From Candidatus Aminicenantota bacterium (GTDB lineage: Bacteria > Acidobacteriota > Aminicenantia > UBA2199), in assembly GCA_020355945.1 (NCBI GenBank), contig CP070627.1, positions 8,795,769 through 8,859,768 on the forward strand: a DNA stretch of 64,000 nt. Direction: 5' to 3'. Under the pieces are notes generated by a model, which was not told the DNA's origin, ran no database searches, and saw only the letters and a program-made list of their open reading frames with translations. The stretch's first letter is position 1. Every line of letters begins with the position of its first letter. This document shows, one piece after another, positions 25,453 to 36,700 of this stretch. The position numbers and the translations under genes were made by a program.

Positions 25453-27693
25453 TCACCGGGTCCGGGTACCCAAACGCCACAGGTAGCTGACTTTTAGGAA
25501 GATGCTGCGTTTGATATTGAGCATATCGCCCTGACGGTACAACCAGTTATTGTCCCGCCATTCCCTGTTTTCATAGAGAGCGCCGTAACCCACATGCAGC
25601 ACTGTCCCGGGAATTAAGGTGAAAGATGCCAGGAAATCGGTGAGCAGCCTTTTTTCAAAGCTGTTGTATTGAAAAATACCTCTCAGGAAGAAATATCTGT
25701 TGAATTGATAGGTCGTGCGCGAATACAAGATATTCACATCATATATTTTCTCTTGGTCCCGGGATAAATCAGAGTGAGAAAATCTAAACTCCTGGTTTAG
25801 ATTTTTGTTGGGTTGAAAAACCAGGGAAAACCATCCGTCATATCCTTTGCCTTTATAGGAAGGTTCGGCTTCATAGAATATCTTTTCGCCCCAGGTGAGG
25901 CTTGAACTTATTCGCAGCCATTTAAAAAATTGAACCATTCCACTAAAATAGAATTGATTCAAATCAAAAATTTGTCCCATCCAGTTCTCTTTGATAAAAA
26001 AATAATCGATCTCGAGAAATCCTTCCTTAATAAAATTGAATTCCAGTCCCAGGACTAAATGCCTGTCGTTGATATCGGTATTCAGGTCATGGAGATGGAA
26101 GAATTGAATTTTTGGACCGATTCGCTTCAACCAGGTGAGTTTTGGGTGAAAATTAACCCAGGCATATAAAAAACCTTCATTAAAGCCGGTACGCTTCAGG
26201 AAAGCAGATTCCATTTTAAAATCTCTGCCAATATGCTCAAAAGCTGCTTGAAGAACCAGGGGTTTGGTTATATGGGAATACATAAAATTAAAATAGCTGC
26301 CGCTGACATTATGATCACTGCTTGCTCCCGGGTTGTCAGGCGTGGAAATACTGTGGAGGAAAGAGATATTGATCCTGTGGTCCTGGAGCAGCCTGTATCC
26401 TAAATCCGCACCAAATACACGATTGTACTGGTCTGAAAGCTCACGGCCGCTGTAAAGGAGCCCCACATAATTATCCTTACCCAGGCTGTACCTTCCCCTG
26501 ACAATACTGAAAAAAGCCTGTTTGCCTTCATAGGGATTAGTTCCTGATTCCCAGGCCAACCCGGGCCATTCATCCCCGGCTGTAAGGATACCAAAATCGG
26601 TTTTCCCAACAGTTCCGGTCAATTTGGCACCCCAGGTGGGGTCCACAATTCTCCGCGTATGCACGGCCTGGGGAAAAAAACCGTAAGGCATGGTAAAAAA
26701 AGCAAACATATTACTACCTTCCATAAAAAAAGGGCGCTTTTCAGTGTAGAACAGCGGATATCGTTGATTGACTTCCACCTGCAGCGCATCGCTTTCCACC
26801 TGGCTGAAATCCGGGTTTATGGTGATATCTGCTGTTATTGAAGAGGTGATACCGTACTTTAATCCTATGCCAAAACCTGTTTGAATATCCTTTTCACCAA
26901 ATTCTTCCGGATTAATGCGCTGCCGATTATTCACATAGGTGATATCGGGCAATAGTTCGAATTTGAGCGGTTTTTTGAGGTCTTTATAGATGATCGACGT
27001 ATGAATGTTGAATACCTTATAGCCTGCTTTTGGTTCGGGCCAGGAACCGTTCATGCTGAGACGACTGATTCTTCTCCAGAAAAGTATCTCCATTCTCACC
27101 TTTTTGGCGCTTTTAAAACTGATACTTCTCAAAGGAATACATATTTCAACCTGGTATCCTTTTTCGGTTATTTTACCGGCACATTCCCAGACAAAATCCG
27201 GTGATAAGTCAGTCCCGGAAACCGCCGAGTTTATGCCATCTCCCTGGATACCACTGGGATTGACAAAAAAGGCGTATGCATTCTGCTTCGTGGCCAGGCT
27301 GTCGAGGGAGAGGCCTACCCAATCATCATCTACCATATTATCCCTTTTGGTAACGGAGGTTTTGATTTTTTGCGGCTCGGGATCACAGCACAGGAAAGCA
27401 AAATAAAGATTTTCATCATCATAGGACGGCCAGATCAAGGTCTTATAAGGTAAAATTTCACCATAAATGCGGCTGTAACTGATGAATTCCTTTTCTAACG
27501 GTGGATTCTGCCAGGCTTCTTCGTCCAGGATACCGTCAATTTTGGGTTTTGTTTGACATCGTTGGGGATAAATAGTCTGCTTCCTTGGCGATCCCTGCTG
27601 AGAATTTGCCCAAATCATTGATGAAGGCGAATACATGCATGACACGATCAATAATTCCACAAGCAAAACAATAAAGAGGGTTGTTTTTTTCAT
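25453..27693 (-). CDS. DUF5916 protein with N-terminal CBM9-like domain
   Basis: 746 residues. The start is a signal peptide (MKKTTLFIVLLVELLIVSC), with IVSC also fitting a lipoprotein signal. Next comes a CBM9-like beta-sandwich (~45-255; KPKIDGILDEEAW, LYFAFLCCD, FVNPSGIQGD). The remainder is the long region called DUF5916, rich in alternating aromatic strands and likely an outer-membrane beta-barrel (family knowledge plus appearance). FYTEKRPFFMEGSNMF is a hallmark of the family. Expected location: outer membrane or periplasm. It starts 50 nt after the TE-ending NRPS, with AGGAG before ATG 27693. A broken copy follows the other TE remnant (639-2819), so the pairing is conserved. That hints at export, surface attachment or self-protection for the peptide, which is inference. 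Compared with the decayed copy, its C-terminus runs five residues past LWRL. Confidence 0.85.
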   Translation of the reverse strand: MKKTTLFIVLLVELLIVSCMYSPSSMIWANSQQGSPRKQTIYPQRCQTKPKIDGILDEEAWQNPPLEKEFISYSRIYGEILPYKTLIWPSYDDENLYFAFLCCDPEPQKIKTSVTKRDNMVDDDWVGLSLDSLATKQNAYAFFVNPSGIQGDGINSAVSGTDLSPDFVWECAGKITEKGYQVEICIPLRSISFKSAKKVRMEILFWRRISRLSMNGSWPEPKAGYKVFNIHTSIIYKDLKKPLKFELLPDITYVNNRQRINPEEFGEKDIQTGFGIGLKYGITSSITADITINPDFSQVESDALQVEVNQRYPLFYTEKRPFFMEGSNMFAFFTMPYGFFPQAVHTRRIVDPTWGAKLTGTVGKTDFGILTAGDEWPGLAWESGTNPYEGKQAFFSIVRGRYSLGKDNYVGLLYSGRELSDQYNRVFGADLGYRLLQDHRINISFLHSISTPDNPGASSDHNVSGSYFNFMYSHITKPLVLQAAFEHIGRDFKMESAFLKRTGFNEGFLYAWVNFHPKLTWLKRIGPKIQFFHLHDLNTDINDRHLVLGLEFNFIKEGFLEIDYFFIKENWMGQIFDLNQFYFSGMVQFFKWLRISSSLTWGEKIFYEAEPSYKGKGYDGWFSLVFQPNKNLNQEFRFSHSDLSRDQEKIYDVNILYSRTTYQFNRYFFLRGIFQYNSFEKRLLTDFLASFTLIPGTVLHVGYGALYENREWRDNNWLYRQGDMLNIKRSIFLKVSYLWRLGTRTR

Positions 27694-27743
27694 TTTTTTG
27701 ACTCCTATTCTATCATATCATAGATTACGACAAAATGTTTATT

Positions 27744-30700
27744 TTACAATATATTCAAGATGGCATCAACTATCTCTGCGGTTTTTGCGGCGTTGGTTTT
27801 TTTCAGGATTGAAAAATGGTCCCCAGGTATCTCATAAGATTTTAAGGGCGTGAGACAGTAATCATTCCAACTATCCTGGAAAATTGCCGGCGATTCGCTT
27901 GCTTTAAAGTAATGAAGTGTTGCATGAATTTTTTTATCCGGTATATAAAACGCCCGGGCATTGGTTAAGGTCCTGTTAATATTCAGGAAGGAAATTAACT
28001 CTTTTATACCCTGTTGATGAAAATGGGGTATGATTTGAGCCAATTGAGGGGGAATTAATCGTTTAATAATTTCAGCACGAATACCATTCTCTTCCAGGTG
28101 GTTCACTATTATCGGCCAGATTTCATTTATATTGGCTGCTTTTTTCACTTTTTCTTTGATTTGATTACCCGGGAAATATTTCATCACCAGTTCCAATTCG
28201 GTTTCAAGGCTGAATTGGTTTACCTGGTTTTTCCATTCTTTTTGGGGCCCCGGCGCATCGAAGATTCCAAGATAAGAAATTCTTTCGCCGGCTTTTTCCA
28301 GTTGGGATGCGATTTCAAAAGCGATTGTACCGCCCAATGACCACCCGCTAATAAAAAAAGGGCCATGACCGGGAGGTTGAAGGGTTTTAATCGTTTCCAG
28401 GTATTGCCGGGCAAAGTGTGGGATGCTGAAATTCAGCGGCGTATGGTTTTCAAGCCTGTCTGCACAAATGCCCCAACAGTTGAAATCAATAGTTAATCGA
28501 TTACAGAATTCAATATATCCTTCCACCTGCCCGGTGCCGTCGTGGATCAAAAAGAGGTGCTTATCATCCCTGGCCCCGGGTTTTAACAGGAGCAAACGAT
28601 TGTCTTTTACTGTAACCACATCGGGTTCAATACGGGCTTTTGCGATATATTCCGAAAGCGACTTGATGAAGGGATTCTTAAATATTTCTACCAGTGGAAA
28701 CACGACATTAAATTCTTTTTTTATCCTGGATACCATTATCGTTGCTCGTAACGAATGGCCGCCCAACTGGAAGAAGTCAGCATAGATGCCGATCATGTCG
28801 TTTTTTATTCCCAATACTTCCGACCATATTTCCACGAGTTTTTCCTGGATTTCATTTTCCGGTGCTGTGTATTGGGTTTCAACTTTAACGACGGGTGCGG
28901 GTAATGCTTCCCGGTCTATTTTCCCGTTAGCGGTCAGCGGTATTTTTTCGATGAAGGTAAAATAGGAGGGGATCATATACTCGGGCAGGAAATTGGATAA
29001 AAATTTTTTTAATTCTTTTGGCGCAGCGGTTTTCTTATCATCTTGATTGATTAGCTCTGAAACAATATAGGCGCAAATATATTTATCTTCCGACTGGTTT
29101 CCTCTCACCAATACCACGACTTCATTCACTTGAGGGTGTTTTAATAAATGGTTTTCTATTTCTCCCAGTTCGATCCGGTATCCCCTGACCTTTATTTGCC
29201 GGTCTATTCGTCCTGAGAGTTCGATATTTCCATCCGGCAGCCAGCGGGCCAGGTCACCGGTGCTGTATAAACGGTCATCGGTCATTGGATATTGGTCATT
29301 GGTAGATTTAGAGAGCTTTCCCGGGGAACCAATGACAGATGAAAAATGAGTATTGACCTCTCTTCTAAATGTATCTGCTGTTAATTCCGGTCTGTTTAAA
29401 TACCCCCGGGCAAGACTGTCTCCCGAGATACACAACTCCCCCCTCACCCCAATAGGGGTAATAATTCGGTGCCTGTCCAGGATAAAAATTTTGTTGTTGG
29501 AAATGGGTGACCCGATGACGGCTGTATCCCGGGCTGTCATTGCCATATTGGCAGCAGCAGCGACACTATTCTCCGTAGGGCCATATTCATTAATAAACGT
29601 CACCCATGGCATTTGATCTTTACCAGCTTCCACCAAACCGCAGTCTGCTTTTTCACCGGCAAGCACAACAAAGCGCACCGGTCTGAAATCGGTTTCATCG
29701 GCCCCTTCTAAAAGCATTCGAAACATGGAAGGTACGGCACTGAAATTGGTTACCCCCTGCTCCCTTATGACACGCCTGATATAAGATGCATCTCCCCACT
29801 TTTCCCGGCTGAGTAATACGGTTTTTCCCCCGATCAATAGCAGGGGATACAGGTTGGAACAAAATCCGTCGAAGGATATCGATACCAACTGTAAACAAAC
29901 ATCCCGCGACTCCAGGTGGTATTGACGAATTCTCCAGGAGATATAATTTAATATATTTCGATGTTCCACCATGACACCTTTTGGCCTCCCTGTGGAACCC
30001 GAAGTGTAGATAACGTAGGCCAGGTTTGAGGGCCTGGAAGGGTAGAAGGGTGGAAGGGTAGAAGGGTGGATCGAGATGCCCTTCGGGCGATTGTTAAACG
30101 CCCCCGGGGTCAGATCATTATCTTTTAATAAAATTTCGGCTCCGCTGTCGATAAGCATATAATTAATGCGCTCTTGCGGGTAATTCGTATCGATGGGTAA
30201 ATAAGCACCGCCTGCCCTTAATATTCCCAGGATGCCGATTATCATTTCTATGGAACTTTCTACCATGAGCCCGACAATGGTGTTGGGTTTGACGCCTTTT
30301 GCCCGGAGCAGACGGGCGATTCCAGTGGATTTTCTATTTAATTCCATGGCGGTGATATATACCGGGGTTTCAAATCTATCACCGGTTTCCCCTGAACCGA
30401 CCGGTATCTGTCCCGGACCGATAAGGGCAATATGGTTCGGCCCCTTTTCCACTTGCTTTTCAAACCAATGGTGAAGGGTGGTATTACGGGGATATCCTGT
30501 TTCGGTCAGGTTAAAATCGTGTAATACCTTTCTTTTTTCCGCTTCTGATATGATTTCTATTTGCTTCAATTTTAAACCGGGATTTTCAACGATGCCGGAG
30601 ACAATTTTTTTAAAATAGTCAATATACCGTTTGATGGTTTCTTCTTTAAATAATTTTTCGGTGTATTGAAATGAAAGCAGCAGATTTCTACCATCTTTCA

Positions 30701-33700
30701 CCGCGGATAATGTCAGGTCAAATTTTGCCGTGGTATTTTGAAAGTCATAGGGACCGGGTTGGGGGGCAATGATTTTTTCAACAGGGATATCATTGTTGTC
30801 CGCGGTTGATCCGTTAAGGAAACCCGGATTTTGCAATACAAACATCACATCAAATAGAGGATTCCGGCTGATATCCCTGTTGACCAACACCCGGTCCACC
30901 AGATCTTCAAACTGGTACTCCTGGTTTTCAAAGGCTTCCAATGCCCGGGTTTTTACTTCTTGCAGGAATTCCTTAAAATATCTCTCTCCCCGGGGATAAT
31001 TCCTCAATGCCAGTGTATTCACAAACATACCTATGATTTTATCCAGGTCAGCATGGCGTCGTCCTGCTGTGGGAGTGCCAATGATAATATCTTCCTGGCT
31101 GCTGAGTTTTGAAAGTAAGATATTTATGAGAGCCAGTAATACCATGTACAGGGTAGCGCCCTCTTCCGAGGCTATCGATTCCAATTCATCGATATATTCA
31201 GGGGGTATGTCAAAATCCAGGGTCCTTCCTTCGAAGCTCTGTATGGATGGCCTGACATGGTCCGTGGGCAGGTCCAGTATGGGGACCCGGTCCTTGAACT
31301 CTTTCAACCAATAATCTTCTTGCGTTTTTATATTTTTTCCAACCCCTGCACTGTTCTGCCATTGGGAAAAATCTTTATACTGGATTCGCAGTCCGGGCAA
31401 GTGCCGGTGATTATATAAAGCAAAAAATTCTGTCACCAGTATCCCGTTCGATACACCATCGGATATGATGTGATGCATGTCCACCAGCAAGAGATACCCA
31501 CTGAGCGGGTTTTCTTTTCGATGGGAGACGGGGGCAGTGGGAGAGAAGGAAGAGGAGTGCATTTGAATCAATCCCACCCGCAGCATTGGTGCCTGCGCCA
31601 AATTAAAGGGTTTTATAAAATTCTCTATGCGGCTTTGGGTTTCTCCTCTATCATCATGAAGCTCTGTAAAGTGCTCTATTTTAAATTTAATATTATGGTT
31701 ATCATGAACTTTTTGCACAGGTTTTTCTTCCATCATGTGAAATGAGGTTCGCAAACTTTCATGTCTCTCGATTAATGTACGGAAGGCATTTTCCAATCTA
31801 TCCACACACATGTCTTGCGCCAGGGAAATGACTTGCCAGAGGTTGTAAGCCGTACTGGCCGGGTCCATATGTTGTAAAATATATAACCGCTGCTGCGAAG
31901 CGGATAATTTGTAATATTCCTTTTTTTCCACCGGTTCGACGGCGGAAAATTTAACTTTCCCCGCTTTTTGAATGTATTGGGCCAATCCCCTGATAGCAGG
32001 TGTTCTAAATATCTCTGCCAATGGCAATTTTACTTTTAAGTCTTTGTGTACCCTGGCTGCCAGGCTGATGGCCCGCAGCGAGTGACCACCCAACTGGAAA
32101 AAATCACTGTGGACGCCGATAACATCTTTTTTAATTCCCAGGACCTCGGCAAATATCCCGGTCAGCCTGGTTTCTATTTCATTTCCCGGTAACGATGGTA
32201 CATCATTGTCTGCAAGTTTTAGATCGGGTTTCGGTAATTGGGTGCGGTCTATTTTGCGGTTCGGCGTTAAAGGAATCTCATCGAGAAAAACAAAATACGC
32301 GGGAATCATATATTCCGGCAATTGCTTTGACAGGTATTCCCGCAATTCCGCTGCTGTTGTTTCCCGGTGGGAAATAATATAAGCACATAGATATTTTTCA
32401 CCGGTTTCAGTGTCCCATGCCTGTACCACTGTGTTTTTAATTCCAGGATGATTCATCAGCCGGGCTTCGATCTCTCCCAATTCCACCCTGAATCCCCTGA
32501 CTTTAACCTGGTGGTCTATTCTTCCTAAAAACTCGATATTTCCATCCGGCAGTCGGCGGGCCAGGTCACCAGTCTGGTATATAGGGGAGTGAGGTGATTG
32601 AGGTGATTGAGGGCCTTCTCCCTCGCCAAAGGCGTTTAAATCCGCCCGAAGGGCGCCACTTCCATTTTTAATTTTGAATTTTTCACAGGTTAGTTCCGGG
32701 TTGTTCAGATATCCCCGTCCCACCTGGTTTCCCCCGATAAAAAGTTCCCCGGGAACTCTTGCCGGTACCGGATGATACCCTTTATCCAGGATATAGATGC
32801 AGGTATTTGAAACCGGTCGGCCAATGGGGGGAAGTTCCATGGCTTCTTCGGTGGGCGGCAGGGTAAAGGCAGTTACGACATGGGTTTCTGACGGCCCGTA
32901 ATGATTGTGAAAATAAACGCTGTTTCCTGTTAAATAATCCCTGAACTGCTTATTGACAACCACTTGTTCGCCGGCGGTAACAAGATGACGTACACTCCCG
33001 GGAATCAATTGAAGGAAACCCTCTTCGTTCATTACCAATTTCAAAAATGAGGCTGGCAGGAATAGGGTTCTTATATGATCTCTTGCCACTATCTTAAACA
33101 ACCCGGGCACATCTGTCAGGGTTTCCCTTGAAACCAGGGACAACTGTCCACCGGCCAGGAGAGTAGAAAATATCTCCTGGGCCGACACATCGAAACTGAT
33201 GGTGGTAAACTGCAGCACACGACTGAAATCAATGTCCGTATAATTATATTGATAACGGATAAGATTGGCTAGATTTCCCTGTTCCAACATCACCCCTTTG
33301 GGCTTCCCGGTGGATCCGGAGGTATAAATGACATAGAGTAAGTCGTTGGTCCGGTTCATGGGCCACGGGTTCTCACCGGGATATTGGCCCGATAGTTCGG
33401 ATATCTCATCCACCAGTAAAATCTCCCGGCTCATTTCTTTCTTGCAGCGGTTGGACTGTTGGGTCCGGGGTTGGGCAGCCTCTTTTTTTGGTAAGGCGTT
33501 TCGTTGGGTAAGTAAAAGTGACACACTACTGTCATTAAGCATGGTTTGGATACGCTGCCCGGGGAAGCTGGAATCAAGAGGCAAGTAGGCGGCACCGGCT
33601 TTCAGTATGGCAAGAATCCCGATGATTATTTCCACAGACCGTTCAAGCATCAAGCCCACCACGCTGTCCGGTCCGATCTGCTTTTCTCTTAGAAGATGCG

Positions 33701-36700
33701 CCAATCGATTGGATTTCTCATTTAATTCCTTGTAAGTAACAGCTCTTAGCTCCTGGCTCTCAGCTCTCAGGCTAGATTCACCGTAGGTGTTTATTTGCCC
33801 GAAGGGCGCCCCATGTTTGGGGTCTGGGATTTGGGTTCTGAGATTTCCGCTCACCAGGGCAATATTATCCGGTGTTTTTTCTACCTGATCCTCAAACCAC
33901 CGGTGTATTGTTTTATTGATGTCAAATACTTCTTCGTTTCCCATGGAGTTCTTAAGTATTTCCCATTTTTCTTCTTTCGGGATCATCGGGATATCGGATA
34001 ATTTACTTTCGGTATTTACAGGTAACTGGCACACGATATTTCTCAGGTAGTTGATAAAAACATCGATTGAAGCAGGAGTAAACAACCGGGTACTGTATTC
34101 GACGGAAAAATAAATGTGTTCTCCCAGGTCCACGGCACTAAAGGTTAAATCAAACCGTGATGATCCCTTTTTATGGTTATAAGTATAGGAAGTGAGATCA
34201 CCTATTTTGGGGATGTTGATTCCCCCGGGGAAATCCGATTGGTCAATAAAAGTAAACATCACGTCAAATAGGGGATTGCGGCTGGTATCCCGTTTGACCA
34301 ATATATTATCCACCAGGTCTTCAAAGGGGTATTCCTGGTTTTCGTAGGCCTCTAAGGTTCGCTGCTTGACCTGTTTTAAGAAGACTTTCCAGGGCATATG
34401 AGGTAGGGGGAAATTTCTCATGGCCAGTGTGTTGACCATCATCCCGATGACATTCTGCAAGTCGGCATGACGCCTTGCTGCCAGGGGAGAGCCTAATATA
34501 ATATCTTCCTGCCCGCTGAGTTTTGAGAATAATATATTAAATACGGCCAATAAGCACATATAAAGAGTGACATCATTCTCTCTGGCAATTTTTTTTATCA
34601 TTTTTGTTTCGTCGATGCGGAAGGCAAAATTCACCGTATTCCCTTCAAAGCTCTGCATTAAAGGTCGGTGATAATCGGTGGGCAGGTTCAACACCGGGAT
34701 TTCATCACCAGGGGAAAATTCCCCGGTCCAATACGCTTCTTGTTGTTTTTTGGCTCTTTTACGTTCGTCGCTGTTCTCCCACTCAGAAAAATCTTTATAT
34801 TGAAGCCGAAGGGGGGCCAGTGTTGTCTCCGAATCCGTCTGTTCATACAGGAGCCGGAATTCCTGTTCCAGGATTCGTTGCGATGCTGCATCCGTTATGA
34901 TGTGATGCATATCGATAAAGAGGATTTGACGCACTGACCCGATGCGTATAAGGGTAACCCGTAGAAGAGGGGGGGTGTGTAAATCAAAGGGCCTGGAAAA
35001 ATTTGCCACTGCTTCTTCCGATTCCTCCTCCGAGGCTTCGCAGTAACCTATCGAAAAATCAACCTGGTTATGTATCACCTGGACCGGCCCTACTCCAACC
35101 ATTTTAAAGGAAGTTCTTAAGCTTTCATGCCGGGTTATCAGTTTTTTAAAGGTTTTTTCCAGTTTGTTTATTCCTGGCTTTTGCCCGGGGTCTGTAGTGA
35201 TTATATAAGGAATGTTATAGCCTGTGGTACCCCGGACCAACTGCTGGAGAATATACAATCTTTTTTGTGTTGTTGAAAGGGGATAATATTCTTTCTTTTC
35301 CACCGGTTCAATAGATGTATACGCCTCTTTTGCCCTACCGGCGATATATCCTGCCAATTCCTTTATTTTGGGGATTCTAAATAGTTCCAGCAGGGGTATT
35401 TTTACGTGTAATTTTTGGTGTATTTTAGCGATCAGGACGGTTGCGTTTAAGGAGTGTCCACCCAAATCGAAAAAATCGTCATCTATACCTATGACCTCTT
35501 TTTTCATGCCCAATACTTCCGACCAGGTTTCAACCAGGGTTTCTTCCACGGGGCTGCAGGGGGGGATACGATGTCGTTTGTTTTTGGCGATTTGAGGGTC
35601 AGGTAAGGCCTTTTTATCTACTTTGCCGTTGAAAGTGAGGGGGATGGCATTCACCTCCGTAAAATAGGCAGGGATCATGTAATGGGGCAGTCTGGCGGAG
35701 AGATATTTCCGCATTTCAGGCATCACTTCCCCGGGCATCAAGCGGAGGTACGCACAGAGATAGGTTTGGTTGTTGTCTTCGCGGGATACCACCACGGCCT
35801 CTTTGACAGCGGGGTGCTTGAGTATATGATTTTCAATCTCCGCAGGTTCGATGCGAAACCCCCTGATCTTTACCTGGTCATCGTTTCTTCCCAGGTATTC
35901 CAGGTTTCCATCCGGATGCCAACGGCCCAGGTCACCACTCTTGTAAATGATTTCTCCCGGGTGGTGGGGATTTTCGAAAAAACGCAGTGCAGTCAATTTT
36001 ACCCGGTTTAAATAGCCCGGGATTACACCGGTTCCGCCAACGTAAATTTCACCGGTGATTCCTATAGGTACAGGGTTTAAGAAGCTGTCCAGGATGTAAC
36101 ATGTGGTTTCAGGCAGCGGCTTACCAATGGGACTGGCAGCCCGGGGAGAATGTATATCGGATGGGGTTAAGCGATAATGGGTGACGTGTACCGTGGTTTC
36201 AGTAATACCATACATGTTGACCAGTTGAATATCCCCTGGGGAATACATGTCGATCCAATGAGACAGTTTTTGGGGCAGGATTTTGTCGCCGCCAAAAATA
36301 ACACAGCGGAGATGGTGATTTAACAATTGTTCCTGCGATTTTTTTTCCGCTTCCACCAGGGCATAGAACGCTTGTGGGGTCTGGTTCAACACCGTAACCC
36401 CCTGCCTTTTGATGAGGGAAAGAAAGAGGTTGACATCCCTGACCAGGTCCGCGGGGGGAACAATCAACCGGCCGCCGTTGAGGAGTGCCCCATACATTTC
36501 CCACACGGAAAAATCAAAACAAAAGGAGTGGGCCATGACCCAGGTGTCTTTTTCGCCAAACCCAAAGGGCAGTCGGTCGGTTTTTATCAAACGGACCAGG
36601 TTCCGGTGGGTAACGGGGCACCCTTTGGGCCGGCCCGTGGTCCCGGAGGTGTAGATGATGTAGGCCAGGTGGGAAGGATGGGAGGGGTAGAAGGGAGGAA

